The translations under genes and the position numbers were made by a program. The notes beneath the pieces are model-generated. The model was not told the origin of the DNA. It searched no databases and was given only the letters and a program-made list of their open reading frames with translations. A DNA stretch of 64,000 nucleotides from Hydractinia symbiolongicarpus (lineage: Eukaryota; Cnidaria; Hydrozoa; Anthoathecata; Hydractiniidae), in contig NC_079876.1 in assembly GCF_029227915.1 (NCBI RefSeq), positions 14,074,001-14,138,000 of the forward strand, in the 5' to 3' direction. Positions 49,813 to 61,268 of this stretch are shown here, in pieces; within the stretch, counting starts at the first letter, position 1, and each line of letters opens with the position of its first letter.

Positions 49813-50385
49813 CTATAAGCAAGGGGAAAGACCAAATATTATCAGGCTCGTTATCATATTTCGGACTTCGTCTTCAGCTTTTTCTAATGCATCACTTTGC
49901 TTTTCAAACTTTTGCTTTAACAATTGTAATTCTTTCGCTGCTAAGTTCAAATCATTTTTATTTTTCTGAACAATACTCTTTGTTTCTATGTCTAACGTTT
50001 TCATACCATTAAGTGCCTCTAAATATTGTTGTTCTACCAATTCCAACTGTTCCTCTTGTCAATGTGTCACTTCCATTTTTCGTTTTAAATTTTTATTCTT
50101 TTTTTTTGATGACACTAAGCTCCAATACAAGACTCTTTTCCTTTTCTGTTTTTGTTGAATTTAATGACCTGTCTAAACTGTCTTCCCTTTTTGGTATTAC
50201 AAACTCTTGTGCAAAAACACCTTCCTGTCCTTTTTTTTCTTTGCTTTTCTTAACAGTTTAATTCTTTGAATTAACCTTGTAATTTTATTATACAAAGCAA
50301 CTCGACTGCAATTACTAACATCAATTTTAAACTTCTGTGAGAATGATTCACAAACTTCAACAATGCTTAATTGATTTAACTTCAT
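49813..50385 (-). pseudogene. Broken coiled-coil ORF, family not recognised
   Basis: A Met at 50385 opens an acidic/basic helix-rich frame (MKLNQLSIVEVCESFSQKF, then KITRLIQRIKLLRKAKKKKD). The frame is lost near 50215 by a +1 shift, continues in another frame (FVIPKREDSLDRSLN), shifts again in a run of A near 50097 and meets an in-frame TGA near 50062. It then continues as LVEQQYLEALNGMK and heptad-like KNKNDLNLAAKELQLLKQKF. Three lesions make it a pseudogene. A coding relic associated with a DNA transposon is my guess; no catalytic motif is seen. Confidence 0.5.
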
Positions 50386-51490
50386 TCATATATTTCACTA
50401 TTAGTTATTTTTATGGCAGCCATTATAACTTACTTGATCATCTAACACTAATAATTACACTGAAATAAAATAAAAGCACTTTGCATAACAGAGTAAGGAA
50501 AAACTTTAATATGAATTGTTACTGTATAAATAAACGATACCTGCATATCGTAACCATATATTTAGGCCATGGTGGCCAGACACAAGTCTGTATCATACTG
50601 AATTTTGCTAGTGTTAGCTAGCTAGCATTAAATGTGCGTGCTTTTCTGGCTAGGATTTTTCTTCCTTCAAAACACAATGTAAGAAAGGATAAAAAGTTGT
50701 ATTAGAGCAAGTCATAACAACCTAGCTAGCTAGCTAGACTGTATTTAACATAATTTTACAATGCTTAATTTTGAGTGTAAAATTATATCTGAGCAGTAAC
50801 TTCTTAACTGTTGGCTAAAATCAACAAAATAAACACCTGTACTTGGCACATGGTTTAGCTTTTATTAACTAACTAACTAACTAACCAACTAAATAACTAA
50901 CTAGCTTTCAAACTTTATTTAGTATATTCTAGAAATGGAGGCAAAAAGGGGCGCCCACAAAAAAAAAAAAAAAAGGATAAAGAAAAAAACTTTGTTTTCT
51001 TTGTTAAAACATTGCGTTGTTGTAAAAACTCTTATACAAACTTACAAAAGTGTCATTGAAGAGTGTTTCCCTGAGTGAAAATCAAAAAATAGTTAAAATC
51101 TAGTACTTTTTCTCAAAATATGAAGTTTTTATTTACCTGATTTTTTTACTTCCTCAAACAGAAACCGGGATTTTCATCTTTGTTTACCTCAGAAAATCAT
51201 CTACCTTTGCATAGGTACCCAACATAAACCGGCCTAAATTGGTTTAGTGCAAGAAAAGTACCCAAATGCTAGGGAAGCACTTCATGGAAGGATCCATTTA
51301 GTCTGTGAATATGTCGTATCCGACATTGTCGTATTCTTCCAACGACATCCGACACACGACGTTAAGCAATTTATCAATGTCGTAATGTTGTTAACACATA
51401 ATACTGCCTAGTATACATACTAGTGCCTGGCATAATATCTTTGTAATATACAGTAATACAGTGTAGTACATAGTAATATCCCGTATTTTA
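50386..51490. other. No gene seen; short GCTA/AACT runs and poly(A)
   Basis: Contains short (GCTA)n and (AACT)n runs at 50615-50740 and 50865-50905 and an A-run at about 50958-50974. Confidence 0.5.
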
Positions 51491-53310
51491 CACTGTATTA
51501 CTTTGTAGTATATTCAGAAATACACTGTAATACCTTGTAGTATTCAGTAATATACTGTAATACTTTGTAGTATTCGGTAATATACTGTAATACCTTGTAG
51601 TATTCAGTAATACACTGTAATACCTTGTAGTATACGGTAATACACTGTAATACCTTGTAGTATTCAGTAATACACTGTAATACCTTGTAGTATTCGGTAA
51701 TATACTGTAATGCCTTGTAGTATTCAGTAATATACTGTAATACTTTGTAGTATTCGGTAATATACTGTAATACCTTGTAGTATTCGGTAATATACTGTAA
51801 TGCCTTGTAGTATTCGGTAATACACTGTAATACCTTGTAGTATTCGGTAATACACTGTAATACCTTGTAGTACACTGTAATACCTTGTAATATTCGGTAG
51901 TATACTGTAATACTTTGTAGTATTCAGTAATACACTGTAATACCTTGTAGTATTCAGTAATACACTGTAATACCTTGTAGTATTCGGTAATACACTGTAA
52001 TACCTTGTAGTACACTGTAATACCTTGTAATATTCGGTAGTATACTGTAATACCTTGTAGTATTTAGTAATACACTGTAATACCTTGTAGTATTCAGTAA
52101 TACACTCTAATACTTTGTAGTATTCAGTAATACACTGTAGTACTTAGTAATATACTGTAATATTTTGTAGTATTTAGTAATACACTGTAATACTTAGTAA
52201 TATACTGTAATACCTTGTAGTATTCGGTAATACACTGTAATACTTTGTAGTATTCAGTAATACACTGTAGTACTTAGTAATATACTGTAATATTTTGTAG
52301 TATTCAGTAATACACTGTAATACCTTGTAGTATTCGGTAATATACTGTAATGCCTTGTAGTATTCGGTAATACACTGTAATACCTTGTAGTATTCGGTAA
52401 TACACTGTAATACCTTGTAGTACACTGTAATACCTTGTAATATTCGGTAGTATACTGTAATACTTTGTAGTATTCAGTAATACACTGTAATACCTTGTAG
52501 TATTCAGTAATACACTGTAATACCTTGTAGTATTCGGTAATACACTGTAATACCTTGTAGTACACTGTAATACCTTGTAATATTCGGAAGTATATTGTAA
52601 TACCTTGTAGTATTTAGTAATACACTGTAATACCTTGTAGTATTCAGTAATACACTGTAATACTTTGTAGTATTCAGTAATACACTGTAATACTTTGTAG
52701 TATTCAGTAATACACTGTTATACCTTGTAGTATTCGGTAATACACTGTAATACCTTGTAGTACACTGTAATACCTTGTAATATTCGGTAGTATGCTGTAA
52801 TACCTTGTAGTATTTAGTAATACACTGTAATACCTTGTAGTATTCAGTAATACACTGTAATACTTTGTAGTATTCAGTAATACACTGTAATACTTTGTAG
52901 TATTCAGTAATACACTGTAATACCTTGTAGTATTCAGTAATACACTGTAATACCTTGTAGTATTCAGTAATACACTGTAATACTTTGTAGTATTCAGTAA
53001 TACACTGTAGTACTTAGTAATATACTGTAATATTTTGTAGTATTTAGTAATACACTGTAATACTTAGTAATATACTGTAATACCTTGTAGTATTCGGTAA
53101 TACACTGTAATACTTTGTAGTATTCAGTAATACACTGTAGTACTTAGTAATATACTGTAATATTTTTGTAGTATTCAGTAATACACTGTAATACCTTGTA
53201 GTATTCGGTAATACACTGTAGTACTTGTAACATCTAACTGTAATATTTTGTAGTATTTGGTAATACACTGTAATACTTAGTAATATACTGTGTAATACAT
53301 GTAATAGATC
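51491..53310. repeat. 30-bp satellite built of 10-bp modules
   Basis: About 60 tandem copies of 'tattcggtaa tacactgtaa taccttgtag'. Each 30-mer is three related decamers with the pattern TA....GTA(A/G). Units missing one decamer (20 bp, 'tacactgtaataccttgtaa') recur at 51871, 52421 and 52761, showing the array changes in 10-bp steps. Since 30 is divisible by 3, two minus-strand frames stay open for over 100 codons (YYKVLQCITE repeats); this is not a gene. Confidence 0.97.
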
Positions 53311-53463
53311 TTTGACGGTTGCGCAAAGCATTCTGGGTATTTTTTCTTCCCAGCGTGGGCTGGTTCACATATCACATGGAACGTTGGCTGCAGATACAGA
53401 TATAGATACAAATACAGATAATCTTTTCTGGGAATGAAAGTTTACAAAAATTGAACTGAATAA

Positions 53464-53716
53464 ATACAAGGAAGTATTAACAAACTATCACAACCAGCAG
53501 GGGACCTCTCAAAACAGCCCGAAGGCCAGTTAAAAGATGCGAGTAGGACCCTATGCAAAAAAATTTGTACAAACTTCAATACTGCAAGAGCTCTGATTGC
53601 TAATGAGCAAAAAGTAAAAGTAAAAGCCACTGCTGAATATACAATTTGCTTCTGCGTAACATGCGAAAAGACATTTGAATCAGACGATGCGCTGACTTGG
53701 AATGTTTGGAAGGGTA
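53464..53716 (+). CDS. Orphan exon-like open stretch with CxC..C cluster
   Basis: The frame is open from 53464 to 53724 with no Met. It encodes a polar segment (GQLKDASRTLCKKICTNF), then KATAEYTICFCVTCEKTFES and DDALTWNVWKG. A strong donor AAGG|GTAAGT lies at about 53713-53716. The Cys spacing (C-x-C-x2-C) hints at a metal-binding knuckle but matches no family I can name. It could be an internal or terminal exon of a gene whose other exons I cannot find, or a transposon relic. The AT-rich flanks make an open stretch of 87 codons with mixed composition moderately unlikely by chance. Confidence 0.35.
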
Positions 53717-54163
53717 AGTCGGTTTAAAATAAATGAAACAAATACCCTTATTTGGTTGGTTCGTTTCTTATGTAATTTCGAATGTTTTTTTTCCTTCGAA
53801 ATTCGAACTGTATATTCTAATTTAAGTAGTTATGGAGGGAAATTTGTCATTGGTATTCTATCATGTGCAAAATTTGATTATTGCTAAGACGAGAATAGAA
53901 CCCAGGTAATAAAATGGCTACTGACTGGTTTTGATCCTGCCCTGTAAAATACAAAGCCATTTGTCAGACCTTGGAGCATGTGCAATAACTTTGACCTCCA
54001 GGAGGAGAAAATCCCTCTGACAACTACAACAAAAAAGCTTAAAAAATGTTCCTTTAAAACAAAACTTTGGCTGCGAGAAAGAGTAAAGCTAAGTCTGTAA
54101 CCTTAAATTTTGATAAAGTTGGATTTAAAAGCAATCCAGTGCAATTCCCTAGAGACAAAATTA

Positions 54164-54488
54164 GGGGCCTTCAAAAAATTTTTTGGTCCCCGTTAGCGGG
54201 ATATCGCCGCTAAGATTTGGACCCCCTCCCCCCTCTTTTAGCAGATTTTGTCCGTGAAATACATACATTTGGATAAATCTTAGAAGGCTCAGGGGCGTGT
54301 TTTGTAGATAAAAGTTATCGGAATTGATGACATGAGACATTATGCTCGCGAACGAAGAATTTTCAGGCCACAAACAAATTTTTGAAATTTCTCAATTGTT
54401 CACGGATTCTTTTTTCAAACTTGAACCCCCTCCCTCCCTTAGCGCCAATATCCCGCTAACAGGGCCCCAAAAAATTTTTGAAGGCCCC
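54164..54488. mobile_element. 325-bp MITE with long TIRs and TTA target duplication
   Basis: The ends GGGGCCTTCAAAAAATTTTT and AAAAATTTTTGAAGGCCCC are inverted repeats. Similarity continues through 'CCCCGTTAGCGGGATAT' for about 40 bp. TTA lies directly outside each end (54161-54163 and 54489-54491), as in PIF/Harbinger-type insertions. The middle has no coding capacity. The class is inferred only from the TTA duplication. Confidence 0.85.
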
Positions 54489-54491
54489 TTA

Positions 54492-55201
54492 GGGCTCAAT
54501 TAGGAAACTCTGATTGTATTTCGGCCACAAGAACACAAATATTGCCCTCAACTGTTACTGACACAACTTCAGCTGCCATTCTCCTTTCGGTTTTGCTGTA
54601 ATGGCAATGTTGATGCTTTGCGCACTTTTTTCCCTTTATTCCGCCTACCCATCCTGTGCCCAAAAGGGACGTGGAAATAATTAAGAAGTGCTAGTATGTT
54701 AACTTTGACCTGCTTCTTCTCCTATGCTTAATGCTCTTTTAGCCTTGTGTATTTCGATGGATGATATAGGTGAGTATGACCTGAATGTAAAAACAGTGGC
54801 AGTGGTCACAATGTCTCCCTTATAAGAATGACCACAAATAAGTCACACATAAGGGTTAAGTCCTGGTGTGTTGTCTTTTTTCTGCATCTTTGCAAGGAAA
54901 TGATTACATACAACACTTTGTAACTTAGTTTGCCAATCAATATAAGTTTTTTTGCTGTCTACGCATTTGACCAACTCCATTGCTTGCACATGGCTAGTGA
55001 TCCAGCACGTTGGTTAATGCATAGATAACCTTTTACAGTACATGCATAGTGCCTCATTGCTTCCTTCAACATCATCCTCGCAATCCCTCTTCATCTCGCG
55101 TCCAGGACCATGACCTGTTTTTTTTCGTTTCGAGAAAGGGCATTTTGCGTTCACCTCTCCAAATCGGTTGAACAAAGGTTTGTAAATTAGTTGAAGTGGG
55201 A
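54492..55201. other. Unassigned sequence left of the nested element
   Basis: No gene recognised. 55193-55201 (GAAGTGGGA) is the left target duplication of the element that follows. Confidence 0.4.
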
Positions 55202-55814
55202 TGTAATAACTAAAAAAGGTAACTACCAGTCTCCACAGAACCAGCAGTCCCTGTAGAACGACCAGAAAACCAACAGCGAACCAGCAGTATCATCACAGAA
55301 CCACCAATGAATAAATAGTTCCAATATTAAACTTCCACGCCAAAGTGAGCGCAACGAAGCTAATTAAATACATAACAGTCGAAGACCCTACTTTCCACTG
55401 GCTATTTCGTGTCCCTCGTACACAAACTAACGGTTCTCGTGCAGGTGAATTTTAAAAATGACTCTCAAAGTGTTATAAACTTCATTCTACGTAAAAAAAA
55501 TAATCACAATACAAAAAGTCGATCTTTTGTTATTCATTTCATAAAAATTCACGATTTGAATCAGCAAGAAAAGTGTTGTTTTGCTGGAGGTAACATATGT
55601 ATTTTAGACGCTCGTTAAAAAAAGATGGTCGTCCTATTACCGAGTTCTATGTTCTAGCTATTGTTGTTATCATGGTAATCATTAGCATTCCTGATTGAAA
55701 TTACTGAAAAAGATTGAAATGTTGGTTTGTTATTTATTGCGTTGAAGAGTAAATTGCAAGGAAACAGAATGAGTCTTGATTTTTTAATCCCAGAACGGTA
55801 TAATTTGGATAATA

Positions 55815-55915
55815 TGTGAATAGATCTGTATTCTTTATTATGGCATAAAGCCATACATCTAAACCTAAAAGATATAATGAACATAATGACAATCTTGCCA
55901 CTACATTCTCTCTCA
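55815..55915 (-). repeat. copia 3' LTR
   Basis: Matches the 5' LTR with several substitutions and a small indel, implying an old insertion. Confidence 0.8.
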
Positions 55916-56035
55916 ATAAAACAAAATCATAAAGTATGTTCAAGAAAAGAAACTGCAAGACGCAGGAACACAATGTAAGAATGCTTTTAAAGTGTCATTT
56001 AGCATACTGTTATATTTGTTTTAATTAACCAAAAC

Positions 56036-56810
56036 TTAACGGTATTTCAACTGTTCTCTACCGGATAGTATACATAGCAGGTTTTCAGCTGAAGCAGTGC
56101 CTTTCGTAAGACAGTCAGCAATCTGATCACTTGATTTCGTAAGAATGAGTTCCCCCATTTCTCCTTTTTCGACCATCTCACGAAGTGCACAAATATCAAT
56201 ATACAATCGTTTATCTTCTATGACGTTGGTATTTTTGACTGCTTCCGCAAGTGATTTATTTTCTGATATACAGATAATTGGTATATCAACTGAAAAAATC
56301 TCTTTAATTAGGGATCTGATCAACATAGCATGTTCCGCACCTTCTAAGAGAGCCATGGTTTCCGCACTCATGGCGCTTTTAACAGCCCATTTTAACTTGT
56401 GAGATCTCCAAATAATTGGCGGAATTTTGCTTTCACCATGCAGTAGCAGAACAAGTCCACCTTGTGAGCCGCCATTAATTAAATTTCCATGTGATGCATC
56501 ACTGAAAAGTATGAGCAATGATGCTTTAACATCTCCAGTGTTTGAAATAACAATCTTTACTTCAGTTTGCTGCAGATGTTTCAGCTGCTTGTTAGCTCTA
56601 CGAGCATCAGCAACTGTTCCATGTCTTATGCGAGTGCTTAAATCACAGGCAACGTAAGCAGCATCAGGTCTAGTTTGTTTTGCTGCCCATTGAATTTGAC
56701 GTGCTTCATATTTTGTAAGTGGAATTGTAGACGTACTATTGGTCAAATTAATTGGTGAAATGTTACTAATGTAATTATGCTGATGAATAATTACTGCACC
56801 ACACTCTTGT
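56036..56810 (-). pseudogene. copia RNase H and C-terminal region
   Basis: ARQIQWAAKQTRPD is the copia post-RT connection. LFSDASHGNL carries the first RNase H acidic residue, and SAETMALLEGAEHA the Glu. LTKGTASAENLL closes the polyprotein near 56040. This part is open without frame breaks. Confidence 0.88.
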
Positions 56811-56825
56811 TCAATTTCTAATCTT

Positions 56826-57957
56826 TCAAATTACACCTTTGAGAGTTTCTTTTCTCCAGAAAAATAATGCATTGTCATAAATGCTTCTTGTAGCTCCAAC
56901 TTTATCGAATTCGTTAGATAATGTCTCATACCAAGCGCGTGAAGCGTTGCACAAGCCATAAACAGGTGTTTTTAGTTTGCACAACTTGTCTGTGTTAGCT
57001 TCTGGTGGTGGAAGAAGATGTACGACTCTATCAATCTTGGCACCTTGAAGAAACCCAGCTTTAATATCAAGACTGTAAAATTTTCCATCCATGGGCTGCA
57101 CCAATATTACACACAAGACGAAAGTTCTCCTTGTTTACAGTTGGCGAGTCTGTTCGTATACCAATAGTGTCCTCCTCAAAACCTTGTGCCACTAATCGTG
57201 CTTTAATTTCTGTTTTACCATCATGACTTTTCTCAGATATCGCCCAGTGGGTTGTGGTTATGTCTTGCCCTTTGTCTTCAACTTCATCATAAACATTGTA
57301 ATCACGCCATTTAGTTAATTCTTTATGTTGAGCTTCACTAACATCACATGACGTTTCTACATTATATACTGATTCTGTGTTTACCTTTTCCCAATCCAAA
57401 ATGTTTTCAAAGTCAATTGATTTCATGGCTTTGGTTTTAACATCTTTGACATTCAACCAATTCTTATATGCTCCAACTCCAGATTTTCCTACTTTACCAG
57501 CACGACTAACAACCATAAATTCAGCAAGTTTATTAGTATCAGGATCAATAAACCTAACCCTCTCCCTGACTTTTGGAAGGGTCACTGTCAATGACTGTTC
57601 ATTGCGAGGTGTGTTAGAAACTTCTTGCTCAATGCTTGATTGATGTGTTGTTTCAACCTGAGCATGGGAAAAAGCAGGGATCTCATTTGTATTTACGGCA
57701 TGATCACTAGGAATGTCATCAAGTACAACTTCTGACGATGTGTTGATATCAAAATCGTTTACGCTTTCAAGCAACCCATTCGCTACGCTGTTTGAAATCT
57801 CATCAAAGCAATCTTCTTCTTTGGTTGTAGTTTTCTTCACTTGAGGGTTTCCACTTGTGCTTTCCTGACAACTTTGGTGTCCCTTCACTGATTGCAAGTG
57901 ACACTCGAACGTAAGTTCCTCCATGTTTAACAAGGACCTGTTTTCTATCAATGCCAA
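56826..57957 (-). pseudogene. copia reverse transcriptase, YVDD region deleted
   Basis: Begins with an acidic linker, then the RT start (THWAISEKSHDGKTEIKARL, RLVAQGFEE). A frame break near 57075 leads into FYSLDIKAGFLQG and VYGLCNASRAWYETL. After RKETLKGV (about 56830) the frame jumps to FERLEIEQECGAV. Several tens of residues holding the catalytic Y/F-V-D-D motif, expected between these points in copia RTs, are missing. Confidence 0.88.
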
Positions 57958-59665
57958 GGACTACACCAGGTCCTCTCCACTCTTTCTCTCCACGTCGCTT
58001 ATAGTATACCAATTCACCATTATAAAAATCTTTGCTGGTAGATGTCCGTGTTTGATGACTGAGTGCTGTTTTAAGATTCACTTTCAATGAATGCTTTGCG
58101 AGCAACATGCAGGGCATTCAGATGATTCGCAATTAATTGACTGGGTGTAACTGTTCGAAGAACAGGAGGCTTGGCTGTAAGCACAGATGGGAGATTTGGA
58201 TTGCGTCCAAATACAAGCTGATTGAGACTGAATCCACGGTTATTATGCAAATCATTCTTGGCACAATTGGCAACACATTTTCAACAGAACAACTAGTGTT
58301 GTCAACAATTTTCATAATCATATTTTCCAGGATGAAATTATGATGCTCAGATACACCATTTGACCATGGAGCTTCTGCTGCTGTTGTATACACTCTTGTG
58401 TTTAACAGTTCTGCTACATCTCTTAAAGGGGAACTCCAGTAAAAATCACTTTTTTCTTTTTTGCTATATACGTACTCAGAAAGTAGTTACACATCTTTCG
58501 TAGCGATCAAGTTTCTATTCTTTGTTTTTCAAAAAAGAAGCTTTTTTTATGGAAGGACATGCCGAATATTTTCAGGGGGTAAATGTACTCATTTTCTTCA
58601 ATCTTTGTAATGTTTAAGTCTGCATGTGATGCTGATAATGCAGTTTCTTAAACAGCTTTGTCAAAACAACTACTTATAAGTCAGTAGCTTCTGCAACGCA
58701 TTTATGACCTACCATAATCATAAGAATGATTTTTATTTGTACAATATTAATACTCATGTTTTACCAACTTATAACGACCTGAACATTATTCAATCTTTCG
58801 ATCACGCATTTGAGTGGTCCTCCATCATGGTGAAAATTTCAACGTTACATAAAATTTGTTTGCATTTGTGTGCAAAAAAGCACGTGCGGATGAAAAATAT
58901 TGCTGAATTGTGAAATAAAAATAAATTGGCTTGTAAAGTAAGAAAGTTTTTTTACTGAAACAAATGATAAAGTTTTTGTGATGAAAAGAATGTTAAAAAA
59001 AAGCCAATTAAATATATTTTCTATTTCTTTAAAAAATATTTTGCTCAGAACGTTATTTTGAGTTAGTAGAAGACACCTCATCACTTTGCATCATTATTAA
59101 TTTCTCCCTTGTGAGACACAAGAGGTTCGAAGTCGTGTGGCTGTAGCTTTGTGAAGTCTTTTTCATGTAAACAAACTTTTAGAAGGTGTGCTGCTGAGCT
59201 CACGGACTGTCTGCACGATGTGACGTATGCCTATTTATTCGGACCTAGTCCTCTCAACTTAACGCAACCTTGCAAATTTATTTAAAATTGAAGATGTTTA
59301 CAGACCCCATTAAGGTATAAATAAAGATTTTTAACGATTGTAAAAGGTTTATTCTGACATATTTATGTATTGTCTTCTTAAAATAACATTTTTTTCAAAT
59401 ATTTTTTTTCACTGGAGTGCCCCTTTAGGAGCTCATTGTTGAACTCCCCTCCGTTGTCTGAAAAAATCGAGTTTGGTGTGCCAAAAATAGCAACCCAGTG
59501 CTTGAGAATTGTGTCTACGATAATTTCCTTATTCTTGGATTTGATAATTGTTGATGCACTGTATCTACAGAACACATCAATCATATGAAGTATGGTTAAC
59601 TTTTTATGATTAACTGTCAGGAATTTTAGGTCCATGGCAAGGCATTCATTGACATCTGAGGCCAT
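57803..59665 (-). pseudogene. copia integrase core, split by an insertion
   Basis: The first catalytic Asp is in AMDLKFL and the second in FSDNGGEF. The third acidic residue is in NGVSEHHN. The 1000-bp element at 58426-59425 lies between the second and third. Frame breaks follow near 58260 and 58120. The C-terminal part (FYNGELVYYKRRG, WRGPGVVLGID) overlaps the next frame. Confidence 0.88.
58426..59425. mobile_element. 1000-bp TA-duplicating inverted-repeat element
   Basis: The ends AAGGGGAACTCCAGT and ACTGGAGTGCCCCTT are inverted repeats with one mismatch. TA flanks both sides (58424-58425 and 59426-59427), and removing the element plus one TA restores the copia integrase reading frame exactly. 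The interior is AT-rich with no transposase. TA duplication suggests the Tc1/mariner superfamily; the class is inferred. Confidence 0.9.
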
Positions 59666-61143
59666 TGGTAGTGAGACAATTGGCCCTTGATCGAGCCTTC
59701 ATATATCTACTGCATGTGTCACAAGAGTTTGTAACATTGTCAATTTGCTGAAATAACTCTTTATCTTCAACATTTTCATCTTGGAGAAGAGTTTTCAGTT
59801 TGCTGCTGTCTATGGGATGTCCAAACTGTTTGTGAAGCTTTGTAGCTATTTTGCATTTTTCTTCAGGTGATTTTACAGTGAGATCGTTGACTGTGAATAT
59901 AACTCTGGTGGCATTTACACCCGGAGATGTTTTGTTAACAGCAACTTGCTTAGGTGTAAGAGGTATACAGTAATGGCCATTTGACGTGTGTTGTAAAGGA
60001 ATGTCTCTTCCAAACATAGTGACTTTATCATTAACAAAATCAAGTTGGCTATTAGCTGCTTTCAGACTCTTTTTTGATAACAATAATGGTAATTCACAAT
60101 CGACAACATCAGTAAGAATATGGGCTTGCATTCCAGCCATATTAACAGGGATGTTAACTTTTTTAACTGAGGGGAAGCTTCCACCTGGCCCAAATTTAAA
60201 GGACTTGTTACTCTTACTTTCAGCTAAAGCTGTCCCTTCTGGCATAGTGTCTATGTAACAGTCAAGCCAATTTTTACCACAAACTGTCGATGAACATCCT
60301 GAGTTTAGTAAAGCACAATTCAAAGACTCAGACACAACTTGCTCCATAAAGCATTGTTCCACACCCTTTGCGAAAAACTGCACATGTACTTTATCCTGCC
60401 CTTTGCTTCCTTTATTCTTATCAGGACAGTCATTCATGGAATGCATTATAGATTTGCAATGGTGACATTGCAATGGATGTCCATCAGGACCATTAGGGTT
60501 GTACTGGCTTCTTTTAGCACTGAAATATTTACCACCTCTGCCACGTCCACGAGTGTTCCAATTGTTAAAACGTCGTCTGTCAAACTTTTGACCATATAAT
60601 ACTTCTTGCTCAACACCAATATCATTACTGTCTCTACTACTTTCACTTTGAGCACATTGATCATAAATGGCTTTTATCTGTTTTTTCATAGAGTCGTATG
60701 TGAGGGAAGGAACCGTAGCACGTGTTAGTTCACATGTAGCTTTCGGTACATGTGCATTTTTTAGTAGTTGATATGCAAGAACTGCAGTTGGTAACTCAAT
60801 TTTAAAACTCTTAAGTTTTTGATTCAGCTGTTCAAATTCATTTACATAATCACCAATCGACATTGTCTTGGAACGGTGAAAGGTCTCAAATTTTTCGTAA
60901 GCATTGAACATCTTCAGTAATGCCATATAGTTCTTTTATTTTATTAACAAGTTTATTTAAACCATCTTCTTCATTCAATTCTTCTTTCGTTAAGGCTGAC
61001 GTACTTCTGAATTTAAACTCAAATAAACAACTGGTCCTTGTTTCTTCTTTGGAAGTTCTGTAACTACTTCCCATAAAATCCCCATCTTCAGAAAATTGGG
61101 GCAATCCATACTTTTGTGCCATCATGATTGTTCCAGTTGCCAT
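59646..61143 (-). pseudogene. copia gag, protease and integrase zinc-binding region
   Basis: Starts MATGTIMMAQKYGLPQFSED at 61143, just inside the 5' LTR. A frameshift near 60915 leads into a second frame with a gag capsid-like part (FHRSKTMSIGDYVNEFEQLN). A CCHC knuckle follows (CHHCKSIMHSMNDC), then the protease active-site region LLNSGCSSTVCG, where the family's catalytic Asp is Asn. The integrase zinc-binding HHCC follows (LHKQFGHP, then CDTCSRY). The frame is lost near 59690. Confidence 0.88.
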
Positions 61144-61170
61144 CTTCTTAACTAGCCTCTTCTACCAGAA

Positions 61171-61268
61171 TGTGAATAGATCTTTATTCTTAATTATGGC
61201 ATAAAGCCGTACATATAAACCTAAAAGATATAATGAACATAATGACATATACTACTAATTTATTCTCA
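61171..61268 (-). repeat. copia 5' LTR
   Basis: Shares 'ataaagcc(g/a)tacat(a/c)taaa' and 'agatataatgaacataatga' with the copy at 55815-55915. Confidence 0.8.

Larger units (their letters stand above)
55815..61268 (-). mobile_element. Ty1/copia LTR retrotransposon, degraded
   Basis: The polyprotein order on the minus strand is gag, protease, integrase, RT, RNase H, the copia order. Short LTRs of about 100 bp flank it: 61171-61268 (5') and 55815-55915 (3'), with TG...CA ends and clear divergence between copies. TGGTAGAAGAGG just inside the 5' LTR lies where a primer-binding site is expected. AATAT occurs at both outer boundaries but overlaps the TG/CA call by one base. Several frameshifts, an internal deletion and a 1000-bp insertion make it inactive. 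Confidence 0.9.

Noticed and set aside
51488-52015. 175- and 125-codon minus-strand ORFs with YYKVLQCITE repeats
   Set aside because: They follow from a 30-bp satellite whose length is a multiple of three; several frames stay open and composition matches the array.
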